A DNA stretch of 64,000 bases from UBA3792 sp045114775 (GTDB lineage: Bacteria; Bacillota; Clostridia; Christensenellales; CAG-138): NCBI GenBank assembly GCA_045114775.1, contig JBGULC010000034.1, positions 17,301 to 81,300 of the forward strand, written 5' to 3'. A model generated the notes under the pieces. The model was not told the DNA's origin and ran no database searches. It was given only the letters and a program-made list of their open reading frames with translations. The position numbers were made by a program, and so were the translations under genes. Positions 17,081 to 25,670 of the stretch are shown here, piece by piece. Each line of letters begins with the position of its first letter. The first letter of the stretch is position 1.

Positions 17081-17788
17081 TTATTTCCAATCGATATTGT
17101 ATGACCGTGTCCCTGTCTTTTCTCCGAACGCGCCGCAGACCGTGTCTGCCCGCAGCGTATAGGTCGCGCCCCAGTTCCCGAGGACCGTGACGGAAGCAAA
17201 CCCTGCGGAAAGCAGCGCCTCCGTTTCGTGTTCGACGGTCAGCGGCGTGTCATAGTGATAAAACGCGTCGTCCCCAATCCCCTGTTCCCGCCTGAGGCGC
17301 CTGAGCTCCGCACGCCGCGCCTGCTCCTCCCCGTCCGAAGCGGCGAAATAATCCGTCAGGATCAGAAAGCCGCCAGGCTTCAGCGCGTTCCGTACCTTTT
17401 CATACAAGGGGATCTTCTCTTCCTTCGTGAAATGATGCAGCGACTCGACGGACACCGCCGCGTCGAACGCGCACGTTCCGAGCGGCACGTCAAAATACGA
17501 GCCCGCGATCAGCGTCAGCGCTTTATCGGGAAACTTTCCCGAAAGCGCGTCCAGCATCCCCGGCGCGAGGTCGATCCCGGTGACCCTTGCCGTCGGGACC
17601 GTTTCAAAATAGTATCCAAGCTCCAGACCCGTGCCGCATCCGAGGTCGAGGATCGCCGCGTCCGGTCGCTGCGGCAGGCAGCCGGCGGTAAACGGATAGA
17701 ACTCCCGCGCCGATTCGATGCACGTGAGCTGATGCTCCTCATACCCATCGAGCCGGGCTTCAAAGAACGCGCGCATTTCCTCCAGCAT
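17081..17788 (-). CDS. class I SAM-dependent methyltransferase
   Basis: 235 residues from the ATG behind GGAGGG; a 22-residue longer frame has no site. The SAM motif ILDLGCGTGLELGYYFE lies near residues 47-63, with the acidic IDLAPGM, then VSVESLHHF and NALKPGGFLILTDYF. Typical of Methyltransf_11/25 enzymes. It ends 14 bases before the GH13 start and is probably co-transcribed with it. Acceptor unknown. Confidence 0.8.
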   Translation of the reverse strand: MLEEMRAFFEARLDGYEEHQLTCIESAREFYPFTAGCLPQRPDAAILDLGCGTGLELGYYFETVPTARVTGIDLAPGMLDALSGKFPDKALTLIAGSYFDVPLGTCAFDAAVSVESLHHFTKEEKIPLYEKVRNALKPGGFLILTDYFAASDGEEQARRAELRRLRREQGIGDDAFYHYDTPLTVEHETEALLSAGFASVTVLGNWGATYTLRADTVCGAFGEKTGTRSYNIDWK

Positions 17789-17817
17789 GCCGTTTTCCCT
17801 CCGCGGATCCGTTTCGC

Positions 17818-19302
17818 TCAATATCCGGTATAGTCGAACCGGAAATACGACCACTCGCCGTACTCGCTTTGCTCCATCGGGCAGAGCACGGTGCGGGCCG
17901 CATGATCGAACGATTCAAAATCATACGCCCAGAGCGGCGCAAACGTCTCGTCGTCCGCGACGTAGTCCGGATGCGGATGATCCTGCGAATAATGCGATAC
18001 TGCGTAGAACGTCGCCGGATCGTAGAAATCCTCTTCCTCGCGCTTTGCGTCGGTCATCATGAAATACCGCAGCGCGCCGCCGGTGCCGAGCACGTAGGTC
18101 GGATCGATGTGGTATTCCTTCCCGTCGATCCGCACATAGCTCCACTGATGTCCTGCATGGTCGAGGGAGCGCGTCCCGCTCATCGTGGTCGCCTGTACGC
18201 CCGCCTGCAGCAACAGATAGGAATACGCCGAGGAGATCTCGTGGCAGATGCCGATCCCGGTCTGGAAGAAGCGATAGCACGAAGTATAGTCCACGTACTC
18301 GTCGTACATCTTCATGTAGGTATCCCAATCGTATTCGTAGTGATCGGAGAAATAAACATATAGGGCGAGACACTTCTCAAAATCGGAATAATCGTCCTCG
18401 AAAACCTCGTTCAGCATATCCTCGATCTGTTTGCCGAATTCCTCGATCCGCGTCTTGGCCTCCTCGGGCGGAACGAGCCAGGTAAAGCTCGCGACGCCGT
18501 CGACTACGGAGTTTTCGCGGTCCCAGGCGTAGTCGATAAGCTCCTTGAGGATCGGCAGACAATGCTCCGGGAACTGCCCCATCATCCAGTCGTAGGTATA
18601 CTGATCCTTGCAGGCAAAGGTGTCCTCGCCTTTAAGCACCGCGTCGACGAGGTTCATCCACGCCTCGCACATATCGGGCCCGAAGACCTCCTCCATAAAG
18701 ACGGAGCAGATTTTCGGCTGGAATACGTAATGCCCTCGCGGCTGTATTGCGACTGGTTCCGGATCGATCTGCTCGCCGTATTCACCCGTGGGAGAAGGCA
18801 GGCTCTCGACCCGTTCAAACCCGGTCACGACCGTCCGGGCGGGAAGCAGATCACAGGTGCTTTCGATCACACGAACCGCGTATTGCTCTCCGTCCGGATA
18901 AAACGCGACCGTCATCGGGCTGCCCTCGGGGTCGACGGAACGGAAGACGACGCCGTCCTCGGACGCGGAAACCGTTCCGCCGTCCATTCCGATCAGGCGG
19001 TAAAGCACGACCGACATCACGTACGAGTCCTCGATCTCCTCGATCGTAACGAAGTCGTAATTGCCGTTTGCATAGACGCCGACAAAGTCGGCGAGATCGA
19101 CCGGCCCCGGCTTTTCTTCGGGATGCTCCGAAGGAACGGGGCTCTCCGTCGCGGAAGGCTCCGATGGGATCACGATCTCTTCTTCGGTCTGCGTCGACGC
19201 TTCGGTCTGTATTCCGATCGTCTCCGCCGTTTGCTGTTTTTCGTTTGTGCATGCAGCAAGCAGCAGCGCCGCCGCGCACAGGAATATCCATATCTTTTTC
19301 AT
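17818..19302 (-). CDS. lipoprotein with transglutaminase-like domain
   Basis: 494 residues. A lipoprotein signal MKKIWIFLCAAALLLAAC places the lipidated Cys at residue 18, followed by a Thr/Glu/Ser/Pro-rich tether to about residue 70. The C-terminal half has a transglutaminase-like core: Cys in GIGICHEISSAYSYLL, His in DHAGHQWSYVRI, Asp in EYHIDPTYVLG. Such surface proteins may act as peptidases or be inactive scaffolds. The start has no Shine-Dalgarno sequence and sits right behind a TATAAT, which suggests a leaderless mRNA. Confidence 0.85.
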   Translation of the reverse strand: MKKIWIFLCAAALLLAACTNEKQQTAETIGIQTEASTQTEEEIVIPSEPSATESPVPSEHPEEKPGPVDLADFVGVYANGNYDFVTIEEIEDSYVMSVVLYRLIGMDGGTVSASEDGVVFRSVDPEGSPMTVAFYPDGEQYAVRVIESTCDLLPARTVVTGFERVESLPSPTGEYGEQIDPEPVAIQPRGHYVFQPKICSVFMEEVFGPDMCEAWMNLVDAVLKGEDTFACKDQYTYDWMMGQFPEHCLPILKELIDYAWDRENSVVDGVASFTWLVPPEEAKTRIEEFGKQIEDMLNEVFEDDYSDFEKCLALYVYFSDHYEYDWDTYMKMYDEYVDYTSCYRFFQTGIGICHEISSAYSYLLLQAGVQATTMSGTRSLDHAGHQWSYVRIDGKEYHIDPTYVLGTGGALRYFMMTDAKREEEDFYDPATFYAVSHYSQDHPHPDYVADDETFAPLWAYDFESFDHAARTVLCPMEQSEYGEWSYFRFDYTGY

Positions 19303-19308
19303 GGTTAT

Positions 19309-19314
19309 ATTATA
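19309..19314 (-). promoter_or_regulatory. -10 box placed for a leaderless transcript
   Basis: Minus-strand TATAAT ends six bases before the lipoprotein ATG, inside the palindrome GTTATATTATAAC. The -35 is poor (GTGGTT at 17 bases). Confidence 0.35.
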
Positions 19315-19340
19315 ACATAGTTATCCGGGAAAACCACCCC

Positions 19341-19368
19341 TTGACTTTCTGTTCCTTTGTGTTATGAT
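19341..19368 (+). promoter_or_regulatory. promoter of the antiporter gene
   Basis: TTGACT, 16 bases, TATGAT preceded by TG-T, about 32 bases before the antiporter start. Confidence 0.55.
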
Positions 19369-19399
19369 ACAATCTTGTTGATAAAACGGAGGCATAATC

Positions 19400-20776
19400 A
19401 TGGGAACATTGCTTGCGGCGGCGCTCGCGCTTCTGATCGGGCTTTTAATGACGCGTTTATTCAAATTACTGCACCTGCATCTGCCGGATGTGACGGCGTT
19501 TCTGATCGCCGGGCTCATCGTCGGTCCGCACTGCCTCGGCAGGCTCGGCGTCGAGGGCGTCGGCTTTGCGAGCACGGCGGAAGTGGAGAGCATGTCCGTG
19601 ATCACGAACACCGCGCTCGGCTTCATTGCGTTTTCCATCGGCAATGAGTTTTTGCTTTCACAGCTCAAAACGATCGGCAAGCAGGCCGTCGTCGTCGGTA
19701 TCATTCAGGCTCTGGCGGCAACGGTGCTCGTCGACGCCGTGCTGATCGGTCTCCATTTCCTGATGCCGGATAAGCTGTCGATCGAGGCGGCGATCACGCT
19801 CGGCGCGATCGCGTCCGCCACCGCGCCTGCCGCGACGCTGATGGTCGTGCGGCAGTACAAGGCGAAGGGCAAGCTGACCGACATCCTGCTCCCCATCGTC
19901 GCGCTGGACGACGCCGTGGGTCTTGCCGTGTTCTCCGTTTCCTTCGGGATCGCCACCTCCATGGTGACCGGGCAAACGGACCTCATCGGCATTCTCGTCG
20001 AGCCGCTCATTGAGATCGCCGCGTCGCTTGCGCTCGGCGCCTTCTTAGGTTGGGTGCTCACGATGCTTGAGCGCACGTTCTTCTCCAATTCGAACCGTCT
20101 GTCGCTCACCATCGCCTTCGTTGTCCTCACCGTCGCGCTTTCCATGCTGAAATTCCAGATCGGCAGCGTCCGCATCTCCTTCTCGACGCTTCTGGTCTGC
20201 ATGATGCTGGGCACGGTGTTCTGCAATATCTGCCCGCTCGCGCAGGATCTTATGGACCGGGCAAACAAATGGACCGCTCCGCTGTTTGCGCTCTTCTTTG
20301 TGCTGAGCGGCGCGGAGCTGGAGCTCGGCGTGCTGTCGAGCGGTGCGGTCATCCTGATCGGCGTCGTCTATATCCTGACCCGTTCGGCGGGCAAATACAT
20401 CGGTTCCTACGTCAGCTGTTCGGCGACGAACTGCGACCCCAAGGTCAAAAAGTATCTGGGCATCACGCTTCTGCCGCAGGCGGGCGTCGCGCTCGGCATG
20501 TGCGTGACCGCGGCAAAGCTCGGAACGACCGACGGCGTGCTGATCAAGAACATCGTCCTGTTCAGCGTGCTGATCTATGAGCTTGTCGGGCCGCTGCTCA
20601 CCAAGTGGGCGCTCACCAAGGCGGGCGACATCCGCCCGTCCGGCGAGAACGTGCACGACCGAAGGGTGAAAAGGTACAAGGAAGCTCTGGAGCAGAATAC
20701 GGTTTCCGAAGCCGGCCGCAAGCAGGCGCAGCGCAACATCGAGCGTCGGAAGAAGCAAGTCGAAAAAAAGAGCTGA
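19400..20776 (+). CDS. cation:proton antiporter (CPA2 type)
   Basis: 458 residues with about 12 hydrophobic segments. The ion-binding core is LPIVALDDAVGLAVFSVSF (the DD pair of CPA2 antiporters), with GAIASATAPAATLMVV just before it. The C-terminal tail (from about residue 405) is short and charged, with no TrkA-N domain. It is expected to exchange Na+ or K+ for protons in the cytoplasmic membrane. Monocistronic: own promoter and a strong terminator. Confidence 0.9.
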   Translation: MGTLLAAALALLIGLLMTRLFKLLHLHLPDVTAFLIAGLIVGPHCLGRLGVEGVGFASTAEVESMSVITNTALGFIAFSIGNEFLLSQLKTIGKQAVVVGIIQALAATVLVDAVLIGLHFLMPDKLSIEAAITLGAIASATAPAATLMVVRQYKAKGKLTDILLPIVALDDAVGLAVFSVSFGIATSMVTGQTDLIGILVEPLIEIAASLALGAFLGWVLTMLERTFFSNSNRLSLTIAFVVLTVALSMLKFQIGSVRISFSTLLVCMMLGTVFCNICPLAQDLMDRANKWTAPLFALFFVLSGAELELGVLSSGAVILIGVVYILTRSAGKYIGSYVSCSATNCDPKVKKYLGITLLPQAGVALGMCVTAAKLGTTDGVLIKNIVLFSVLIYELVGPLLTKWALTKAGDIRPSGENVHDRRVKRYKEALEQNTVSEAGRKQAQRNIERRKKQVEKKS

Positions 20777-20791
20777 CCGTTCCAAAAGCCA

Positions 20792-20823
20792 CAAACGACC
20801 GTCGTCCGACGGTCGTTTTTTTC
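20792..20823 (+). terminator. Rho-independent terminator after the antiporter
   Basis: AAACGACCGT and ACGGTCGTTT pair around CGTCCG and run into a T7 tract. Confidence 0.85.
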
Positions 20824-20851
20824 AGCAGCGAGCGGCCCTGCCAAGGTCCGC

Positions 20852-20921
20852 CTTCCGATTCTGTCCGAACTGCACACTCTCATCCGGTAAAACAGTCCGC
20901 GCGTAAAGTTCATCGGATTCA
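20852..20921. repeat. dispersed repeat family A, copy 1
   Basis: Begins CTTCCGATTCTG, ends GTTCATCGGATTCA, with about 45 variable bases between. The ends are partly inverted (TCCGAT / ATCGGA). The same pattern recurs at 50019 and 51988. The rest of 20824-21000 shows nothing I recognise. Confidence 0.55.
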
Positions 20922-21000
20922 GCGACGTCTTGAAGCGCGCGTTTGCAGCAAGGACTCACAGCCGGAGGCATCCCTCGGTTTTTCGGGTGATCCGTGACTT

Positions 21001-21462
21001 CTATACCGAGATGGTGAGAAGGATCGAGTCATCCTCTAAGACCGTTTGAGATTCGAGCCGCATACCGTGCTCGCGCAGGCCGTCCAGGACCTTGTGATAG
21101 GTATAATCCCGTACGTTGCAGCCGTATTCGCAGTTGAGCGATTCCAGCTCATCCATCAGCGCAGGCAGGTCGCGGACCTTCTGCGTCTCCATTCGGTACG
21201 GCTCGGTTTCGGACGAACGAAAATAACGCAGCACGCCGGCTTCGGTCCTGACCGTAAACGCATCCTCCCCGGTCTTCTGTACCGTCAGCCCATGCGCCGT
21301 CAGCGTCTCCTTGAGAAGCGTTTCATCCGCAAAGCGGGTGGTCAGCACCGGCAGCTTTGAAGGCGCGTGCTGCGCCTGATTGAGCAGCAGCCCGAGCGCG
21401 GTCGACGACGTCGATATGCTCATCGCAACGACGAGCGGACAAAGAATGATACTCAGCGACAT
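21001..21462 (-). CDS. DUF1257 (Ycf35)-like protein
   Basis: 153 residues. The opening half resembles DUF1257 (LTTRFADETLLKETLTAHG; compare 'SHFTTIKTKI-D-E-LKEALKDLG') and the C-terminus has the family's pattern DYTYHKVLDGLREHGMR and EDDSILLTIS. The match is from memory and remote. DUF1257 proteins occur beside Ycf46-like ATPases and DUF2997 in cyanobacteria and other bacteria, which is exactly this context: the next gene upstream is a Ycf46-like AAA protein and a DUF2997 gene lies in the same operon. An early hydrophobic stretch (residues 3-26) may be an extra anchor or mark a later true start. Function unknown. Confidence 0.6.
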   Translation of the reverse strand: MSLSIILCPLVVAMSISTSSTALGLLLNQAQHAPSKLPVLTTRFADETLLKETLTAHGLTVQKTGEDAFTVRTEAGVLRYFRSSETEPYRMETQKVRDLPALMDELESLNCEYGCNVRDYTYHKVLDGLREHGMRLESQTVLEDDSILLTISV

Positions 21463-21471
21463 AACTCCTCC

Positions 21472-23085
21472 TTATTGAAAATCCAGTGCGCGTGCGTTTT
21501 GCGCGGGTGTGAAGGCTTCCCCGGGGAACGTCGACGCCGGTTCGGTCTCCCCGTGCGCGGCGGCGGGCACCGCATGCGCGGCCGCCCAGCTTCGCAGCGC
21601 ACGGATCTGATCCGCCTGCACCACGGACAACGGAACGGTCTCACGGATCGCCTGTTCGAGATCCCGGAAGCGCAATCCACGTTCCTCGAAAAATGCTTCG
21701 TACAGCGCGGACAGCACGACCTGTTCGATCTCCGCGCCGGAAAAACCCTCGGTCATCTCGGCCAGCTCCGCGATCGTCTCGTTATCCGCGTGAAGCTCAT
21801 GCACGACGGCATCCGTCTGCATCCTTGCGCGAAGGTGCAGGCGAAAGATCTGTTCCCGCTCGCGCCGATTGGGCAGGTCCACGAAGAACACCTCATCGAA
21901 TCGCCCCTTGCGCAGAAGCTCGGGCGGCAGTCCCGCAATGCTGTTCGCGGTCGCAATCACGAAGACCGGCGCGGTTTTCTCCTGCATCCACGTCAGAAAG
22001 GTCCCGAAAACACGTGCAGTCGTGCCGGAATCGCCCGACGAGCCCGTGCCGGAAAACCCTTTTTCGATCTCGTCCACCCACAGCACGGACGGTGCGACCG
22101 CCTCCGCCGTGCGGATCGCCTTGCGCATGTTCTCCTCGCTGCTGCCGACGATCCCGCCGAAGATCCGACCGACGTCCAGCTTCAGAAGCGGCAGGTTCCA
22201 GATGCCGCTCATTGCCTTTGCCGTCAAGCTCTTTCCGCAGCCCGGCACGCCGGTGATCAGAACGCCCTTCGGCGCCGGAAGATGATACGCGCCGGCGCGC
22301 TCCTGCCACGACCTGCTGCGCTTGACCAGCCAGAGTTTGAGCCGTTCCAGGCCGCCGATGTCCTCCAGCCCGAGATCGCTGTGCACGAACTCAAGAATGC
22401 CGCTTTTCTTGACGATCTGATTCTTCTCATCCTGAATGACCGATAGCGCGTCGCGGTTCAACCCCCTGCTTTTGATGATCGCGCGGCAGAAAGCGTTTTC
22501 CGCTTCCTGTGCTGTCAGTCCGAGCGAGGCGCGGATCAGCTCACCGCGCTCGTCCGCGCTGAGACTGACCGCGTCGGGCGCAAGTCCTTCGACAAGCTCG
22601 GAAAGCGTCTGCTCGAGCTCCGAAGCGTCCGGCAGATCGAAATCCAGCACCGAGATGTCTTTTTCAAGATCGGGCGGGATCACCATGCGCGGGCTCAAAA
22701 ACACGATCGTCTTGCGGTTCTGCTTGAGCTGCGGCAGCAGGTCCCTGAGCCGCCGGATCACTGCGTAATCCGGATGCGTTCCGCGGTCCGCGCCGAAGAA
22801 CACGTGAAAGTCCTTCAGAATAAAGATCGCCGGCTCCTTGCAGCGGGCAACGTACTCGAGCGCGGCAAGCGGCGCGCTGCTGCTCTGCATCTTTTCGCCG
22901 TCCGAAAAGCCGACCGTCTGCGTCCACGTAAGCACCTTGCGGTGCGTCCGGATCAGACACGGATCCTCCGCCGCGCGCAGGATTGTCCGTACGACCCTGT
23001 CCTCCTCGTAGCTCGGAATGCAGAGCATCGGAAACCCGGCGTTGATAAAATCGGAAAACCGAGTACGAAAATCTTTTTCAGACAC
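21472..23085 (-). CDS. Ycf46-like AAA ATPase
   Basis: 537 residues if started at the GTG nine bases after AAAAGGAGG; an ATG 15 codons earlier is possible. Residues 1-230 are a degenerate first AAA module. From about 260 comes a full AAA domain with Walker A GVPGCGKSLT, Walker B VLWVDEIEKGF, sensor 1 VIATANSI and arginine finger region LLRKGRFDEVF. This is the Ycf46 layout. The gene overlaps the radical SAM gene by eight bases and is followed nine bases later by the DUF1257-like gene, so they probably work as a unit. Target unknown. Confidence 0.82.
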   Translation of the reverse strand: MSEKDFRTRFSDFINAGFPMLCIPSYEEDRVVRTILRAAEDPCLIRTHRKVLTWTQTVGFSDGEKMQSSSAPLAALEYVARCKEPAIFILKDFHVFFGADRGTHPDYAVIRRLRDLLPQLKQNRKTIVFLSPRMVIPPDLEKDISVLDFDLPDASELEQTLSELVEGLAPDAVSLSADERGELIRASLGLTAQEAENAFCRAIIKSRGLNRDALSVIQDEKNQIVKKSGILEFVHSDLGLEDIGGLERLKLWLVKRSRSWQERAGAYHLPAPKGVLITGVPGCGKSLTAKAMSGIWNLPLLKLDVGRIFGGIVGSSEENMRKAIRTAEAVAPSVLWVDEIEKGFSGTGSSGDSGTTARVFGTFLTWMQEKTAPVFVIATANSIAGLPPELLRKGRFDEVFFVDLPNRREREQIFRLHLRARMQTDAVVHELHADNETIAELAEMTEGFSGAEIEQVVLSALYEAFFEERGLRFRDLEQAIRETVPLSVVQADQIRALRSWAAAHAVPAAAHGETEPASTFPGEAFTPAQNARALDFQ

Positions 23086-23692
23086 AGATAGCCGCCTCCT
23101 TTTTTGATGCTGAAAGAAACTGCCGTTCAAGCGCCGGAAAATCGCCCATGCCGTTCAGAAACAGAACGCCGTCCCTGTCGATCCGGCATTCGACGCAGTT
23201 CCGATACCGCTCCATCTCCCCGGGCGTGATGCGCTGCGTCAAAAAATGCATCTGCTGATTGTCCGAGCCGATCATCGGGCGAGAGAAGCTGCGCTGCTCC
23301 GCGCGGTACGGACCGTCGATCAGAAGATCGGTCTCCAACAGCAGCTTCATATGATCCGGATCGCCGTCAAGCACGAGATCGGCGAGCGTATAGCCGGAAA
23401 AGCACAGTACCGAGAGCCCCATTCCGTGCGCGGCTTCGGCGACGCGGCTGAGCGCGCTCGCCTGCAGAAACGGCTCGCCGCCGAGAAACGTGATCCCGTC
23501 GATCTCCGTACGGACCGCTTTGATCGCGCCGATCAGGTCGGAAACGGACATTGGCGTTCCGCCGTCGCGCGGCCAGAGATGCTTTGCGTAACACCCGGGA
23601 CAATGCAGGTCGCATCCCTGCGTCCAGATCGCGAACCGGGTCCCCGGTCCCTCGGCGCGCGTTTTCGGGATAACGCGGGCAATGCGAATCAT
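23078..23692 (-). CDS. radical SAM activating-enzyme-like protein (NrdG-type)
   Basis: 204 residues from the ATG that shares ATGA with the upstream gene and has GGAGG eight bases before. The radical SAM cluster motif is CDLHCPGC, followed by ITFLGGEPFLQ (GGEP motif), VLCFSGYTLADL and LLIDGPY. This matches the 4Fe-4S single-cluster NrdG/PflA activase type. No glycyl radical enzyme is nearby, so its target may be a member of this operon. It lies between the HhH membrane protein and the AAA ATPase. Confidence 0.82.
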   Translation of the reverse strand: MIRIARVIPKTRAEGPGTRFAIWTQGCDLHCPGCYAKHLWPRDGGTPMSVSDLIGAIKAVRTEIDGITFLGGEPFLQASALSRVAEAAHGMGLSVLCFSGYTLADLVLDGDPDHMKLLLETDLLIDGPYRAEQRSFSRPMIGSDNQQMHFLTQRITPGEMERYRNCVECRIDRDGVLFLNGMGDFPALERQFLSASKKEAAICV

Positions 23693-25353
23693 AGGTCGAT
23701 CCTCCTGCGCGATTCCCCTGCGACCGATGTGGCAAACGCCGCGCTTTCTTCGGCGCCTTCGCCCGACGCCGAAAGCATGACGTTCTCCAGGATCCTCGCA
23801 GCGCGATGCGGTTTGACGGAGAGCACGTCGATCAGCTCCTCCGCGGAACGGATCTCCCCGTGCGCATCGCGGTACCTGAGAACGCGCGCCGCCGCATCGG
23901 ACGTCATGCCGGGGATCGCGTTCAGCTCGGGTGCGCTGCATCCGTTGAGGTCTGTCGGCTCCCGCTGCGGCTGCGGATCAATGGGATCCGGCGTCACGAA
24001 TCCGCCGCCCGCGGCTGCCATTGCCGGAACGGCGCCGAGCGACAGGAACCGTTTGGTCAGACGGATCTCCCGGTCGATGCCCGAGCGGCATCCGCCGAGC
24101 GCTTCGGCGCGTCCGCGCAGCGCTTCCCGGTGATACATGCTCCCGAGCATAATGCCGAAACACCACAGAAGATAGAATCCGTTCTGCTGCATAATGCCGC
24201 GGAGCCCGCTGCCTGCGTACCGGCCGCCGAGAAAAATGACCAGCGGATCGTACAGACTATACCCATCGTTACGGGTTCCCGCATAGTACAGCAGGATCAT
24301 CGGGACCGCGAACAGGACGACGCCGCCCAGGTGGAGCAATCCGGCACGGATCATCCGCCTGTTCCTTGCACCGGTCCCGCCAACAACCAGTCCGAGCCCG
24401 CCGATACAGGGCAGCAGCGTCAAAAACTGCCACAGGCTGTTGCGAAACCGCCATTTCGCATCCGCAACGGACGGATGCGCCGCCGTATCCCGAAGCCACG
24501 CTGCGGCGGAAGCCTCCGTCGCTTCCGGGCGCATCATCACGGACAGCAGGTACGAAACGAGCGGCGAGACGGACAGGCAGCACCGCATCGCCGACACGAG
24601 CACGAACAGCACGGCGCGCGGCGCGCCGCTTTCAACGGTCATAATCAGCCGGGTCGGCGCCGTGTCCAGATACATATACATCGAGTATTCGTGAAACGTC
24701 AGCAGCAGGCAGGCTGCGCTGATGCAAAGCAGCGCGATACAGATCCTTCGCACGCGGCGATTCCCCGTGATCCGCGCGGCGTACAGCGGCGCGGCATAGC
24801 CGAACACCGGTACAAGGCACCACAGCATCCACAGCGAAAGACGCAGGCGCTTCCTGCGCGGCAGGCGCTGCGCTTCGCCCTCAGGACGATAGGGATAGAC
24901 CGCCTCGCGGAGGTACCGTACGTATCCCGGAATACAGACGGCGGTGTGGATCGTGCAGCCGAGGTACAGCAGTGTGCGCAGCACCGGCAGCAGGACCTCC
25001 CCGTAGCCGATCACGCTTCGCATCACGACGTTTTCGATTTCGTACATGCCCGTCATCCGGCCGGTCCCGCCAAACCAAAACAGAAAGAGCGAGCATTCCA
25101 CCGGCATGGTGCTCGACACGGAATGCCGGTAAAACGACAGCTCCGCAGCGCGGTACAGCAGATACACCAAAAGCAGGACCGCGCTCGCTCCGGCATAGAT
25201 ACGGGCAAAACGTGCGTAACGCTCGCGTCCCGACCGCTTCGCCATCAGCAGAAATCCGAAAAAGCCGAAGAACGGCAGCAGCGCCGCCGCCGGACAGACA
25301 GCGTCGCCGAACGGCACGCGCGGTTTTGCGTTCGTCCCATTTACATGCTGCAT
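23689..25353 (-). CDS. multi-pass membrane protein with C-terminal helix-hairpin-helix domain
   Basis: 554 residues from the ATG behind GGAGGAGG. About ten hydrophobic spans. Three copies of one module (near residues 24-65, 178-220 and 310-350), each reading roughly LxPxxGxxG, then a basic GRxRxxR loop and a leucine-rich helix. The same modules occur in the membrane part of the Ser/Thr kinase at 25671-27734. The tail has a ComEA-like HhH (TDLNGCSAPELNAIPGM, then AARVLRYRDAHG). It may be a membrane scaffold or sensor. No known family assigned to the membrane part. Confidence 0.75.
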   Translation of the reverse strand: MQHVNGTNAKPRVPFGDAVCPAAALLPFFGFFGFLLMAKRSGRERYARFARIYAGASAVLLLVYLLYRAAELSFYRHSVSSTMPVECSLFLFWFGGTGRMTGMYEIENVVMRSVIGYGEVLLPVLRTLLYLGCTIHTAVCIPGYVRYLREAVYPYRPEGEAQRLPRRKRLRLSLWMLWCLVPVFGYAAPLYAARITGNRRVRRICIALLCISAACLLLTFHEYSMYMYLDTAPTRLIMTVESGAPRAVLFVLVSAMRCCLSVSPLVSYLLSVMMRPEATEASAAAWLRDTAAHPSVADAKWRFRNSLWQFLTLLPCIGGLGLVVGGTGARNRRMIRAGLLHLGGVVLFAVPMILLYYAGTRNDGYSLYDPLVIFLGGRYAGSGLRGIMQQNGFYLLWCFGIMLGSMYHREALRGRAEALGGCRSGIDREIRLTKRFLSLGAVPAMAAAGGGFVTPDPIDPQPQREPTDLNGCSAPELNAIPGMTSDAAARVLRYRDAHGEIRSAEELIDVLSVKPHRAARILENVMLSASGEGAEESAAFATSVAGESRRRIDL

Positions 25354-25550
25354 ACCGTTTCCTCCTCCTGTTCTGCGATCTTTTGGCACTCCGTCTCCAG
25401 ATACTCCTTCGTAAACGCGGAATCGACAGAGACCGCGTCGGTCAACTGCTCCAGGATCCGCACGTAAGACAGACACGCCGTGCCCTTGATGCCGCTCGTC
25501 CGCGCATTGATCTGACCGGTCGGCGTGATTTTCATGATGATCCGTTTCAT
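25341..25550 (-). CDS. DUF2997-family small protein
   Basis: 69 residues; start chosen at MKRIIMKI behind AAAGGAG. The sequence (MKRIIMKITPTGQINARTSG, then IKGTACLSYVRILEQL) matches the DUF2997 pattern of 'I-I-I-P-G, V-G-KG-C---T--LE'. The family normally neighbours DUF1257. It overlaps the HhH membrane protein by 13 bases and heads the operon that ends with the DUF1257-like gene. Function unknown. Confidence 0.7.
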   Translation of the reverse strand: MKRIIMKITPTGQINARTSGIKGTACLSYVRILEQLTDAVSVDSAFTKEYLETECQKIAEQEEETVCSM

Positions 25551-25629
25551 ACCTGTCAATCTCCTTTCTATCATCTTTCGGATCTTATCCATAGGATAGC
25601 GTACGCGCGCTGTGATTTTGTTTTCGCAA

Positions 25630-25653
25630 CAAAAAAGAGCCCCGAAGGGCTCC
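25630..25653 (-). terminator. Rho-independent terminator after the Ser/Thr kinase
   Basis: On the minus strand GAGCCC-TTCG-GGGCTC followed by TTTTTT. It separates the kinase unit from the DUF2997 unit, perhaps partially. Confidence 0.8.
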
Positions 25654-25670
25654 GGCGGGAAGGATTGTGC

